Positions 19,062-27,389 are shown, counted from the first letter of the stretch. The stretch: DNA of 64,000 nt from JAJRXR01 sp041987545 (GCA_041987545.1 JBHIWH010000004.1:310001-374000); one strand, 5' to 3'. The notes: generated by a model from the letters alone, not told the origin. Numbers and translations: made by a program.

Positions 19062-20456
19062 TCAGGCCTGGACGACCAGAGCCGCGTTGGTCAGCATCGC
19101 CGAGCCCTGGGGATCGAGCGAGGCCGCATAGTTGAGCAGCGTCGCCTCGGGCGAGCCCAGGATCTTGGACATCGCGACCAGGGCCCCGGTCGACGACCAC
19201 CTCGACGCGTTCTGGCTCCAGGCCAGCGAGCTGACCAGGTCGTCCGGGCGGCCCTCGGCCAGCTGCTTGAGCAGGTCCTGGTCCTGGCGGGCGACCTGGT
19301 TGCGGGCGTCGGTCGCCTCCTGCGTGTCGCCGGCCAGGGGCTGCTGGTCCCCGAACATCGGCCCGACATGGCTGAGGTCGGCCGAGGCGACGAGCAGCGT
19401 CTTGCCCGGGGCGTCCTCGAGCGCGCCCTTCATCGCCTCGACGAAGGGCTCGAGATCGAGGCCGGCGCCGTCGTAGCTCTCGCCCGAGTTGCGGACCGGG
19501 TCGTGGACGAGGACGCCGAAGACCGGGACGAACGAGCCGTCCTCGCCCGCGCCCAGGCAGTGCTGGATCCACGGGATCTGCAGCTCGACCGAGTGCTCGC
19601 GCTCGTGGTCGAATCGGTGGGCGAAGAGCCTGGCCTTGTTCTCGTCGCCCAGGCGGCCCTCGAGGGCGCGCATGAACGTCTGGTCGAGGGGGCAGAGGCC
19701 CAGGGGGGTCTCGAAGCCCTTGTCGCACCCGCAGACCCCGGTCGCCGAGCCGAAGTGGTTCGTGCCCAGGATGACGACGCGGTCGGGCCGATCCACGACG
19801 CGGAGACGCCCCCAGACGGCCGCGTAGTTGATCCACGAGCGGCTGTAGTCGTTGCCCGGCACGACCACGCCCCGGGGCAGGGCGTCGAAGCTCGGGTTGT
19901 CCGCGTTCTCCAGGGCCTTGTCGATCCACTGGTCGAACAGCTCGCCCATCAGGGCCGGGCCCTGCTCGCTGATCTGCTGCTCGGTCGCGTCCTCGCCCAG
20001 CTTCTGCTTGGCCAGGGCCTCCATGAACTGGGCCGAGCCGGCGGGGGGGAGGTTGTCGGCCGAGTCGAAGTCGGCCTTCATCTTGGTCTCGATGGCCTCG
20101 AAGGGAGGTCCGAAGAGCAGGGCCGCCCCGTCGAGCTGGGCGACGATGGACTCGAGGGTCTTGCGTTCCAGGCCCCGGCCGACCTCGGCCACGATCTGGT
20201 CCAGGTCCCGCGAGCCGTCCATCAGGGGCAGGACGTGCTGGACGGCCGGGTGGGTGGCGACGATCTTGTCGGAGATCTGCTGGGCGTCGGCCAGGCCCAA
20301 GAGGACCTGCTGCTGGCCGTCCGGGCCCTTGACGGGCATGGGAAAGGTCCGGAGGCGTCGGAGCTTTGGCCGCTGCTGGTGGGCCGCGGAGGGGTCGAAG
20401 GGGGGGGCCTGCTGGGGGCCGGGCTGGGGGGGCTGGCCGTCGCTCTGATCGGTCAT
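19062..20456 (-). CDS. AmmeMemoRadiSam system protein B (MEMO1 family) with N-terminal extension
   Basis: The C-terminal 280 or so residues of this 464-residue protein match the MEMO family, the B component of the AmmeMemoRadiSam system. The fold is related to extradiol dioxygenases and class III LigB enzymes. Diagnostic stretches are 'GVVVPGNDYSRSW', 'ILGTNHFG', 'EHSVELQIPWIQHCLG' and 'VASADLSHVGPMFG', whose His and Asp residues line the metal pocket. About 190 residues precede them: a Pro/Gln-rich start and a small helical domain ('HPAVQHVLPLMDGSRDLDQI') similar to winged-helix or PqqD-type modules. Family B proteins of unknown reaction occur with a radical-SAM enzyme and an AMMECR1 protein; neither is nearby. 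It is cytoplasmic, with no signal peptide. Confidence 0.85.
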   Translation of the reverse strand: MTDQSDGQPPQPGPQQAPPFDPSAAHQQRPKLRRLRTFPMPVKGPDGQQQVLLGLADAQQISDKIVATHPAVQHVLPLMDGSRDLDQIVAEVGRGLERKTLESIVAQLDGAALLFGPPFEAIETKMKADFDSADNLPPAGSAQFMEALAKQKLGEDATEQQISEQGPALMGELFDQWIDKALENADNPSFDALPRGVVVPGNDYSRSWINYAAVWGRLRVVDRPDRVVILGTNHFGSATGVCGCDKGFETPLGLCPLDQTFMRALEGRLGDENKARLFAHRFDHEREHSVELQIPWIQHCLGAGEDGSFVPVFGVLVHDPVRNSGESYDGAGLDLEPFVEAMKGALEDAPGKTLLVASADLSHVGPMFGDQQPLAGDTQEATDARNQVARQDQDLLKQLAEGRPDDLVSSLAWSQNASRWSSTGALVAMSKILGSPEATLLNYAASLDPQGSAMLTNAALVVQA

Positions 20457-20499
20457 CGTCAACGCCTCCGGGTGGGTGGCTTTGATGCTAGGGGCGGCG

Positions 20500-20528
20500 T
20501 TGGCGTGGGCGTGGTCGGGGCCTACAGT
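20500..20528 (+). promoter_or_regulatory. Candidate promoter for the gene at 20631
   Basis: TTGGCG (20500-20505) and TACAGT (20523-20528) are spaced by 17 bases, with 4/6 matches each to the -35 and -10 consensus. This would start transcription near 20535, about 95 bases before the start codon. Confidence 0.35.
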
Positions 20529-20630
20529 TGACGCCCCGCGGAGGGGCTGGGCGCTCGGGAGGCGCCGGCAGGGCCGCGACGGGACGCTCCGCCGGGTTTC
20601 GGCGGGACAGCGACTTTCAGAGGACGGGTC

Positions 20631-20948
20631 ATGCTCGACGGCATCCAAGCGGGCCAGACGATCAAGTGCACCATCACGAGCGAGCCGCTCGCGCACGCCC
20701 CCCGGGAGACGATCCTGAGGCTGATGCGGCGTGACCCGGACATCAAGCGGGCGCTGACTCGGGCCCAGCAGCTGCGGCGGCGCCGCATGCACCGGTACAT
20801 CCGCGGCAACCGCCTGTACTCGTCCCGCGAGAAGTGCTCGAACATCGCTCGGGTCGCCAAGGGCGAGAGCTGGGCGATGCCCTTCACCCCCGACATCGCT
20901 CCGGACATCGAGTCCGTCGGCTCGTACCTGAACGTCGAGAAGGCCTGA
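20631..20948 (+). CDS. Small basic conserved hypothetical protein
   Basis: A 105-residue, Arg-rich soluble protein without signal peptide. The compact sequence has few low-complexity stretches ('LRLMRRDPDIKRALTRAQQLR', then 'RRRRMHRYIRGNRLYSSREK'), which suggests a helical nucleic-acid- or ribosome-binding protein, but I do not recognise a family. The start ATG follows a GAC-GGGTC stretch with little Shine-Dalgarno signal. Codon use looks native. The CusF-like lipoprotein gene begins 14 bases after its stop, so they may be co-transcribed. The gene diverges from the MEMO-family gene. Confidence 0.7.
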   Translation: MLDGIQAGQTIKCTITSEPLAHAPRETILRLMRRDPDIKRALTRAQQLRRRRMHRYIRGNRLYSSREKCSNIARVAKGESWAMPFTPDIAPDIESVGSYLNVEKA

Positions 20949-20962
20949 TTCCTCGGCCGGGC

Positions 20963-21436
20963 GTGATACTCCCCCGAACAACCTCGTGGCTGCCCGCGAG
21001 TCTCTTGCTCGCGAGCGCTGTCTTTGCGGCTGCGCTCGTCGGGTGCGGCGAGCGCGAGGGCGACGAGACGCCGCCGGCAGACACCTCATCCGAGCGCACG
21101 CCCACGGAGACTTACGAGGTCCGGGGGCAGGTCGTGTCGCTGCCGTCGGCCCTGGGCGACCTTCAGATCCGGCACGAGCAGATCCCCGAGTTCATCGACT
21201 TCGAGGGGCAGAACCCGGTGGGCGACGACGGCGTCCGCGGCATGCGGGCGATGACGATGCCCTTCCCGGTCCCCGACGAGGGCCTGCTCGAGGGGGTCTC
21301 CGCAGGGGACAAGGTCTTGTTCACGCTGGCCGTGGACCGGGCGAGCAGGTCATACTGGATCTCACGCCTCGAGCCGCTGCCCGAGGGCGCGGAGCTGGAC
21401 TTCGGCGTGAAGGACCGCGTCGGACAGAGCCCGTAA
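20963..21436 (+). CDS. CusF-like copper-binding lipoprotein
   Basis: From a GTG at 20963 the protein has 157 residues. A lipoprotein signal peptide ends in the lipobox 'ALVGC' (Cys at about residue 28), so it should be acylated and held at a membrane. The mature part matches the copper-binding CusF/YdeI-type domain (PF11604-like): 'GDLQIRHEQIPEF' followed by 'MRAMTMPFPV', the methionine-rich strand that binds Cu(I)/Ag(I), and 'GDKVLFTLAVD'. Such domains act as periplasmic metal chaperones or precede SCO-type cytochrome-oxidase assembly proteins. Neither a CusCBA pump nor a SCO gene is adjacent. Upstream in-frame starts would add a long non-signal extension, so the GTG start is preferred. Confidence 0.75.
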   Translation: MILPRTTSWLPASLLLASAVFAAALVGCGEREGDETPPADTSSERTPTETYEVRGQVVSLPSALGDLQIRHEQIPEFIDFEGQNPVGDDGVRGMRAMTMPFPVPDEGLLEGVSAGDKVLFTLAVDRASRSYWISRLEPLPEGAELDFGVKDRVGQSP

Positions 21437-21735
21437 GACCCGGGGCTCACTCCCGAGACTCATTCCAAAGTGCGCAATGTTCCGCGGCTCGCGTCACCGC
21501 GCGGGTGGCCAAAGTTGTGCGCGCTTGCCCGGCGGGCGCAGAAAAAAACCCGGCACTCAGCCACAGGCCGAGCGCCGAGTCTCGTGGGGGTCGGTTGGTG
21601 GAGGACGGCGGGGTCTTCGCTGCGTGCTGAGGCCGAGCGTGCCGTCGCTCGTCAACCGATACGGCCTCGCGACCGGCAGGTTTCAGGCATCCGACAAAAT
21701 CTCCCGCCCTCCGAGACCTGCGCCGGGGGCGACCT
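21437..21735. other. Intergenic region between convergent genes
   Basis: About 300 bases between the CusF-like gene (plus strand) and the uracil-DNA glycosylase gene (minus strand). Apart from the minus-strand terminator at 21541-21580 I see no ORF with native codon use or RNA gene. Confidence 0.5.
21541..21580 (-). terminator. Rho-independent terminator
   Basis: On the minus strand about 15 bp pair (ACTCGGCGCTCGGCC with GGCTGAGTGCCGGGT, including G-U pairs) around a TGT loop, followed by TTTTTTT. It terminates the transcript that ends with the uracil-DNA glycosylase gene. Confidence 0.8.
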
Positions 21736-22656
21736 TCAGGCGTCCCCGCCCGACGTTTCCAGGGCGAGCCGGTCCATGACCAGTCGGAGGTCGGACCAGA
21801 CCTTGGCGCGGTTCTCGGGCGTGTAGCTGCGGAGCAGGAACGCGGGGTGGTAGGTGGGCATGACGGGCGTCCGGTCGGCGTCCCCGCGCTCGCCCGCCGG
21901 GGGGGCGCCGCCCGTGTCGTACTCCGGCCTCGGCGGGTACTCGGCCCAGCGCCCGCGCATCTGCCGCATCGAGGCGTTGGTCTTGAGCAGCAGGCGCGTC
22001 GCGGGCAGGCCGAGCGTCACGATCGCCTCGGGCGCGACGATCCGGATCTGCTCGCGGAGGTAGGGCTCGCACAGGCGGGCCTCCTCGGACGTGGGCGTCT
22101 GGTTGTTCGGCGGGCGGGTCTTGAGCACGTTGCAGATGTAGACCGACTCGCGCGACAGGCCCATCGCGACGATCATCTTGTCGAGCAGCTGGCCGGCGCG
22201 GCCCACGAACGGGCGGCCCGTGCGGTCCTCCTCGGCGCCAGGCGCCTCGCCCACGAACATCAGCCGCGCCCGCGGGTCGCCCTCGCCGAACACGATCGTG
22301 TTGTGATCGGTGACGAAGTGCTGGTGCGGGGCGTCGGCCTCGTAGCGGGCCCGGAGCTCGTCGAGCAGGCGCTGGGCCTCCTCGGGCGACTCCGGAGGAC
22401 CGTCGCTCAGGCGAATCTCGTCCGTGGGCGCTGCGGCGAGCGAGCCCGGGACGGCCGCGGGGGCGGGGGGCGGCTCGGGCGCCTCGACCCGCACGGGCGA
22501 CTCGGGCGCGATGGCCGCGGCGGCCTGCCGAGTCGCGGGCGCGCGGTCCGTGAACACCGGCACGAAGTCCACGCCGAGCAGCGCGCTGGTGCGGGCGTGC
22601 TGGGCGACGAGCCGCGCGGCGCGGGCGGGGTCGTTGTGGGCGGCGGCGGGGGGCAC
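21736..22656 (-). CDS. Family-4-like uracil-DNA glycosylase, lacking Fe-S cysteines
   Basis: It removes uracil from DNA by base excision. The 306-residue protein has a Pro/Ala-rich, cysteine-free N-terminal extension (about 120 residues). A family 4/5-type glycosylase core follows: 'FGEGDPRARLMFVGEAPG' with motif 1 GEAPGAEED (137-144), 'RPFVGRAGQLLDK', 'VYICNVLKTRPPNN' (motif with N186-type residues) and 'TYHPAFLLR' with the catalytic-loop His at about 270. Family 4 enzymes bind a 4Fe-4S cluster with four Cys. Here only C175 and C196 exist: the N-terminal CxxC is absent and the usual K-C-R-P-P has T180. The GTG start lies 12 bases after the upstream gene. Confidence 0.85.
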   Translation of the reverse strand: MPPAAAHNDPARAARLVAQHARTSALLGVDFVPVFTDRAPATRQAAAAIAPESPVRVEAPEPPPAPAAVPGSLAAAPTDEIRLSDGPPESPEEAQRLLDELRARYEADAPHQHFVTDHNTIVFGEGDPRARLMFVGEAPGAEEDRTGRPFVGRAGQLLDKMIVAMGLSRESVYICNVLKTRPPNNQTPTSEEARLCEPYLREQIRIVAPEAIVTLGLPATRLLLKTNASMRQMRGRWAEYPPRPEYDTGGAPPAGERGDADRTPVMPTYHPAFLLRSYTPENRAKVWSDLRLVMDRLALETSGGDA

Positions 22657-22668
22657 GGCGACCGCGGG

Positions 22669-23001
22669 TCAGTCGTCGGACGGCGCCGGGTCGGGCTCGT
22701 CGCCCCCGACGGCGTCGTCGATCACGCCCTCGGCCGCCTCCCCGCCCTGCTGCTGGGCGTCGCGGAGGGCCTGCTCGGCGAGCTCGCGCTCCTGGTCGGC
22801 GGCCTCCTGGGCCTCACGGTCGCGGGGGGTGTCGCCCGAGTGCTGGGCGTTCGGATCGCGCGTGATGCCCGGGCCGCCCTCGATGAGGGGCGGGAGGACG
22901 GCGCCGCAGACGCCCCCGATGACGAGCCCCAGGACCAGGCCCGGGAGGAACGCGCGGGCGAAGGCGCCGCTGTTCTGATCAGATGAGCCGGTGTCCGGCA
23001 T
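22669..23001 (-). CDS. Small single-pass membrane protein with acidic tail
   Basis: A 110-residue protein with one membrane helix (about residues 17-39, 'FLPGLVLGLVIGGVCGAVL') after a short polar N-terminus. A highly charged Glu/Asp/Gln-rich, probably helical tail follows ('AADQERELAEQALRDAQQQ') and ends in a run of acidic residues. I do not recognise a family. The ATG at 22999-23001 has GGGAGGACACCC just upstream. It sits 12 bases before the uracil-DNA glycosylase gene, which suggests co-transcription without implying a shared function. Confidence 0.65.
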   Translation of the reverse strand: MPDTGSSDQNSGAFARAFLPGLVLGLVIGGVCGAVLPPLIEGGPGITRDPNAQHSGDTPRDREAQEAADQERELAEQALRDAQQQGGEAAEGVIDDAVGGDEPDPAPSDD

Positions 23002-23148
23002 GGGTGTCCTCCCTGGCCGCCCGCACGGCCGCGGGCGGGAGCGCCGCGTCGTTGACCCCGCTGCGGGGCGGCCCGGGCAGCGTAGCACAGGGCGCGGGCC
23101 GGGGGCCACGCCCGGCCGCGGGAGGGCGGGCGATCTTCACACGAGGGG

Positions 23149-23340
23149 TCAGGAGCCCGAGCGGCGGATCCGGGACATCCAGCGTGCGAGCTCGAGCACG
23201 GCCCGGAGGCGGGCGGCGGGCGTTGCCGGGGGCCGATCGCCGAAGGCGGTGTGCAGGCGCCACTCCCAGTACGGGCCCCGGGCCCCCCCGGTCCGGGCGA
23301 GCATGAGCGCGAGGCGGCAGAGTCCGAGGAGTGTGTGCAC
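23149..23340 (-). CDS. Possible small conserved protein
   Basis: A 63-codon frame with GTG start, 22 bases after the stop of the epimerase gene. The aromatic core 'GPYWEWRLHTAFGD' does not look like chance coding in GC-rich DNA and resembles a motif I associate with small planctomycete proteins. No Shine-Dalgarno sequence is visible. It could be real and translationally coupled to the epimerase gene, or a chance frame. Confidence 0.4.
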   Translation of the reverse strand: MHTLLGLCRLALMLARTGGARGPYWEWRLHTAFGDRPPATPAARLRAVLELARWMSRIRRSGS

Positions 23341-23362
23341 GCTGGGGGATGATTGGCGCGGT

Positions 23363-24388
23363 TCAGGCGCCCTCGTCGGCGCGGCTGGAGGCGAGGTCGA
23401 ACCAGTTGACGGTCTCGCTCAGCCCGTCGGCGAAACTCGTGATCGGGCGGTAGCCAAGCAGCTCGCGGGCGCGGGAGAGGTCCGCCTGGGAGTGGCGGAC
23501 GTCGCCCTGCCTGGCGGGCTCGTGCTCGGGCGTGACGCCCTTGGCGCCGAGGCACTCGATGACGCGCTGGGCGAGGGTGTTCACGCTGACCCGGTCGCCC
23601 GCGCCGACGTTGACGACCTCGCCCATCGGCTCGCGCTTGGAGGCGCCGGCCAAGAGGTTGGCGGCGACGGCGTTGGAGACGAACGTGAAGTCGCGCGACT
23701 GCTCGCCGTCGCCCATGATCACGGGGGCCTTGCCCGCGGCGATACGCCGGATGAAGGCGGCGACGACCGCGGCGTACGCCGAGTCCGCGGGCTGGCGCGG
23801 GCCGAACACGTTGAAGTACCGCAGGCTCATCGTCGGCAGCGCGTAGCTCTCGCTCCAGGCGCGGCACAGGTGCTCGCCAGCGAGCTTGGACGCGGCGTAG
23901 GGCGAGAGCGGGCGCGGTGCGTCGGACTCGCGCAGGGGCAGACGCTCGTTGTCGCCGTACGCCGAGCTTGAAGCCGAGTAGATCACGCGCCCGCACCTGG
24001 CGGCGCGAGCGGCCTCGAGCACGCGGAGCGTGCCCGTCGCGTTCACCTCCCACGCGCGGGCGGGGTCCTCGATCGATCGGGGCACGGAGCCCATGGCGGC
24101 CAGGTGGAAGACGATGTCGGCGTCGTCGACGGCCTCGCCCAGGGCGCGGGGCTCGAGGATCGAACCGTGGACGAACCGGACCCGCTTGGGCTCGAGCTCG
24201 ATCAGCTCCGAGATGTGCTCGAGGGAGGAGTTGGAGAGGTCGTCGATGACGCGGACCGAGGCGCCCAGGGCGAGAAGCGCGTCGATGATGTGACCGCCGA
24301 TGAAGCCGGCGCCCCCGGTGACACAGACACGACGCCCGTCGAATGCCGACCGGACGCCCCCCACGAGTTCGGCGGGCAGACGGATCAC
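23363..24388 (-). CDS. NAD-dependent sugar epimerase/dehydratase (extended SDR)
   Basis: The 341-residue enzyme is an extended short-chain dehydrogenase/reductase of the UDP-hexose 4-epimerase group. The NAD-binding GxxGxxG is 'TGGAGFIGG' (24-32), the Ser-Tyr-Lys catalytic set lies in 'SASSSAYGD' and 'SPYAASKLAGE', and 'LRYFNVFGPRQ' with 'GDGEQSRDFTFV' are typical of WbpP/GalE-type UDP-(N-acetyl)glucosamine 4-epimerases. It would supply nucleotide sugars for envelope polysaccharide in the cytoplasm. Exact substrate is not decidable. The start is GTG at 24386-24388. Upstream lies the terminator of the dockerin-protease gene, so this gene has its own promoter in the short gap or depends on readthrough. 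Confidence 0.88.
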   Translation of the reverse strand: MIRLPAELVGGVRSAFDGRRVCVTGGAGFIGGHIIDALLALGASVRVIDDLSNSSLEHISELIELEPKRVRFVHGSILEPRALGEAVDDADIVFHLAAMGSVPRSIEDPARAWEVNATGTLRVLEAARAARCGRVIYSASSSAYGDNERLPLRESDAPRPLSPYAASKLAGEHLCRAWSESYALPTMSLRYFNVFGPRQPADSAYAAVVAAFIRRIAAGKAPVIMGDGEQSRDFTFVSNAVAANLLAGASKREPMGEVVNVGAGDRVSVNTLAQRVIECLGAKGVTPEHEPARQGDVRHSQADLSRARELLGYRPITSFADGLSETVNWFDLASSRADEGA

Positions 24389-24445
24389 GGTCCGAGCGTA
24401 CCGGGCGTGGGGGCCCGACGCACGCGGATCGGCGTGCGGGCGAGC

Positions 24446-24481
24446 CGAAAGAAAGGGGCCCGGGCGTGCGGCCCGGGCCCC
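24446..24481 (-). terminator. Rho-independent terminator after the metzincin-dockerin gene
   Basis: On the minus strand an 11-bp perfect stem (GGGGCCCGGGC / GCCCGGGCCCC) with a five-base loop is followed by TTTCTTTC. It lies 32 bases after the stop of the gene at 24513-27104 and closes the dockerin cluster. Confidence 0.8.
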
Positions 24482-24512
24482 GGAGGGGGAGTCAGGATTC
24501 AGGCCGGTCCGA

Positions 24513-27104
24513 TCACGGGCAGCCGGCGCCGAACTGGGACAGGAACTCGACGACGTCGGAGAAGTCGAAGACGCCGATGGGAGCCGCCAGGTCGGCGGCC
24601 GGGTCCATCGAGCCGAACGCGCCGAGGAAGGCGACGACGTCGTCGAAGTTGAGGACGTCGAAGGGCTCGGCCAGGTCGGCGCCGTTGCAGCCCATCATCT
24701 TCGGATCCTCGCAGACCAGGCCCGTGACCTCGATCGCGTCGACCGCGGCCTCGACGACCGAGCCGCTGCCGGCGTCCTCGGCGGTGAAGCGGACGCGGAC
24801 CTGGCTGGTCGGCGCCACAAAGTCGGCGATGCGGTGGGTGACCTGGAACCACCCGCCGGCGGTCCCCTCGCCGGCGGGGCCGACGGTCTCGAGGTTGGTC
24901 CAGCTCGCGCCGTTGTTGTTGGAGATCTCGACGACGAAGACGTCGGCGTTGGGGCTGGCGCCGGCGACGTTGTTGTACCAGCGTGCGTACGAGAGTGTCG
25001 CCTCGTCGTTGCCGGAGACATCGAAGGCGGGCGAGGTGAGGATGGTCGTGCCGCCGTCGACGTCGGTGTTGGAGCCGGGCCCGCCGTCGCCGGTGACGTA
25101 GCAGAAGCCGGAGCCGTCGAAGTCATCGGGCGCATCGCCGCGGGAGCCGTCGCCCGAGGGGACGGCCCGCTCCCACTCGCCCTCGCCGGCGCCGTTGGCG
25201 TCGCCGGAGACCGACCAGCCCATGTCGCTCTGGAAGTCGTCGGCGAAGGCGACGGTGATGTCGCCGACGATCGTGGAGAAGGGGTCGGCGGCGCCGTCCT
25301 CGGGGAGCGTCAGCGCGCCCGAGAGGTCGCCCGTGACCTGGAAGTAGAACTCCGGGTCCGAGTCGCAGAGGGAGGCGGGGACGGTCGCCATGTAGTCGTT
25401 GCCGCCGAGCGGGGTGAGGACGGACGAGGAGAACGCGCCGCCGTCGTTGCGGAAGAAGAGCAGGACGTCGCCCGGGTTCACGGCCTCGTCGCGGGGGTTG
25501 ATGTTGATCGTCAGGTCGAAGGTCCCGCCCGAGTCCACGGACTGGGGGATGGGATCGACCAGGGAGATGCTCAGGGGCAGGAAGGGCAGCTCCTGGCCGA
25601 AGACGGCCAGCGAGTAGGCCTGGATCGAGTTGGTGTTCGCGCCATCGACGCGGACGAAGTACGTGCCCGGGTTCTCGAGGATGGCGCTGGCGGTCTCGGA
25701 CTGCCCGGCGCCGTTGTCGTCGGCCGAGTCGAGGACGGTGATCCCGTTGGCGTCGATGATCTGGACGCGGAGGTCCACGACGGTCTGGGAGTTGTAGTTG
25801 GAGCCGCCGTTGCATGACTGTGTCTGCGGGCCCTGGGTGTACTCGGCGCCCGTGGGCATGATGTTGGCGGTGACCTCGGAGGCGTCGCCGATGGTGAAGC
25901 TGTAGTAGTCGGCGTCGGAGTTGTCGTCGATGCTGACACCGGTGACGGACTGGGGGAGGATGCTCAGGGCGCCGAGGGGCGTGGCCTGGCCGGGCGAGTC
26001 GTTGTTCTCGAGCGGGTCGCCGTAGTGGCGCTGGGCGTTGAGGATGTCGTCGAGCTGGGGCCCGTCGTAGGCGGTGGAGATGAAGGGCTCCATGAGCTTG
26101 GTCTCGTTGGCGGGGCAGACGTGGAGCATGCCCTTGCCGTGCCCGTGCTCGTGGGCGATGATGTTGCGGAGGCGGAGGGAGTTGTTTCCGGTGGAGTTGT
26201 AGAAGCCGTCGAAGGCGTCGAGGACCATGTCGCCGTCGTCGGGGAAGTTGTTGTAGGCGAGGATGCCGCCCCCGCCGTCGATTCCGATGGCGGCGATGCG
26301 GCAGTCGGCGCGGACGCCGGCGACGCCCGGCAGGCCGTTGAGGTTGACGCCGTCGTCGTTGGGCTCGTAGACGTAGGTGTTGCCGGAGAGCTCCTCCCAG
26401 CGGTCGAAGACCTGGTCGAAGAGGGCCTGCCAGGTGGCGGCGTTGCCGTAGATGCCGTTGAGCCAGACGAAGAGCTGGCTGTTGCCCGAGGCGCCGCCGA
26501 TGAGGTCGGGGACGAACGTGCCGTCGGGCACGTAGCCGTAGGTGATCGTGGTCGGCTGGCCCTGCCCGAGCCCGCCGCCGGAGAGGGCGGTGGTGGACCA
26601 GCGGCCGGTCTGCTGGAATCGCTGGGCCTGGTTGTACAGCAGGTCGCTGAGGGCCATCGCCAGCTCGGGGTCGGAGCCCGGAGCGAAGCACGCGGCGACG
26701 GGCATGTCCCGACGCTCGGCGCGCTCGGCGAGCGTCACCAGCACCTTCCGGTGGATCGGGCGGATCTCGTCGAACTTCTCGCGGCTGATCACGTGCGCGA
26801 CCTTGGCGTAGTTCTCGTCGGTCGCCGGGAACTCGATGTCGCCCTGCTCGGCGTCGGCCTGCTCGAGCTGCTCACGCGCCAGGCCGGCGGCGATCTGGGC
26901 CCGCTGCTCGACCGGGAGCATGTTGAACAGCGCCGACTCGACGCCCGCGACCAGCTGCCTGGTGACCTCGTCCCGCGCCTCGCAGGCGTGCGCGTCGCAG
27001 CTGTCGACGAGGACGGGCACGAGCGGCTCGGCGGCGCCGGCGGAGGCCGCCAGGCCCGCGATGGTGGCGAGCGTTCCGAGCTTCACAAATCGAGACTGCG
27101 TCAT
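24513..27104 (-). CDS. Secreted metzincin-type metalloprotease with GC-type dockerin-like domain
   Basis: The 863-residue protein has a signal peptide (residues 1-25) and a propeptide-like helical region. The catalytic region holds the zinc site HExxHxxGxxH as 'HEHGHGKGMLH' (H318, H322, H328, base E319) with a Met-turn candidate at M338 ('TKLMEP'), the hallmark of metzincins such as matrixins. About residues 360-460 form a pre-peptidase C-terminal (PPC) domain. A beta-sandwich/MAM-like region ('DDFQSDMGWSV') follows, and residues 805-863 are the duplicated GC-type dockerin-like domain ending GCP. It is the last gene of the dockerin cluster on its strand. GAGAGGG precedes the ATG at 27102-27104. 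A 30-bp palindrome and a 21-bp-type element lie in its upstream region. Confidence 0.85.
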   Translation of the reverse strand: MTQSRFVKLGTLATIAGLAASAGAAEPLVPVLVDSCDAHACEARDEVTRQLVAGVESALFNMLPVEQRAQIAAGLAREQLEQADAEQGDIEFPATDENYAKVAHVISREKFDEIRPIHRKVLVTLAERAERRDMPVAACFAPGSDPELAMALSDLLYNQAQRFQQTGRWSTTALSGGGLGQGQPTTITYGYVPDGTFVPDLIGGASGNSQLFVWLNGIYGNAATWQALFDQVFDRWEELSGNTYVYEPNDDGVNLNGLPGVAGVRADCRIAAIGIDGGGGILAYNNFPDDGDMVLDAFDGFYNSTGNNSLRLRNIIAHEHGHGKGMLHVCPANETKLMEPFISTAYDGPQLDDILNAQRHYGDPLENNDSPGQATPLGALSILPQSVTGVSIDDNSDADYYSFTIGDASEVTANIMPTGAEYTQGPQTQSCNGGSNYNSQTVVDLRVQIIDANGITVLDSADDNGAGQSETASAILENPGTYFVRVDGANTNSIQAYSLAVFGQELPFLPLSISLVDPIPQSVDSGGTFDLTININPRDEAVNPGDVLLFFRNDGGAFSSSVLTPLGGNDYMATVPASLCDSDPEFYFQVTGDLSGALTLPEDGAADPFSTIVGDITVAFADDFQSDMGWSVSGDANGAGEGEWERAVPSGDGSRGDAPDDFDGSGFCYVTGDGGPGSNTDVDGGTTILTSPAFDVSGNDEATLSYARWYNNVAGASPNADVFVVEISNNNGASWTNLETVGPAGEGTAGGWFQVTHRIADFVAPTSQVRVRFTAEDAGSGSVVEAAVDAIEVTGLVCEDPKMMGCNGADLAEPFDVLNFDDVVAFLGAFGSMDPAADLAAPIGVFDFSDVVEFLSQFGAGCP

Positions 27105-27275
27105 GGTGCTGACCCTCTCTAGTGCGCCCCCACGCGATCGGCCATCGGGAACCATGACCCGGCGGCGCGCTCGCCCGAGCGCCGTGTTCGACAACCCAAA
27201 GAGCAGAGATGCTCCGACCCTGGGGGCGCGGAACACGCCCCGAGACCCGGGTCTGTTCCCCGCCGGCCCCGGCCC

Positions 27276-27293
27276 GGTTCCGGAATCCTGCGC
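27276..27293 (-). promoter_or_regulatory. Shared intergenic element, shortened copy
   Basis: Plus-strand GGTTCCGGAATCCTGCGC matches the 21-base element at 42857-42877 and 34042-34062 with three bases missing. It lies 172-189 bases upstream of the metzincin gene start. Confidence 0.4.
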
Positions 27294-27311
27294 AGGAGAG
27301 GCGGAATCCGG

Positions 27312-27341
27312 GGTTCGTGTATTTCTAGAAATACACGAACC
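27312..27341. repeat. 30-bp perfect palindrome
   Basis: Bases 27312-27341 are fully self-complementary (GGTTCGTGTATTTCT followed by AGAAATACACGAACC) with no spacer, and less GC-rich than their surroundings. It lies between the stop of the gene at 27390 and the start of the metzincin gene. There is no T-run on either side, so it resembles an operator or protein-binding site more than a terminator. Confidence 0.75.
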
Positions 27342-27389
27342 GAGTGAGCCGCGGCCGCATGACTTGGGCCCTTTCGGCGACCGCGACGC

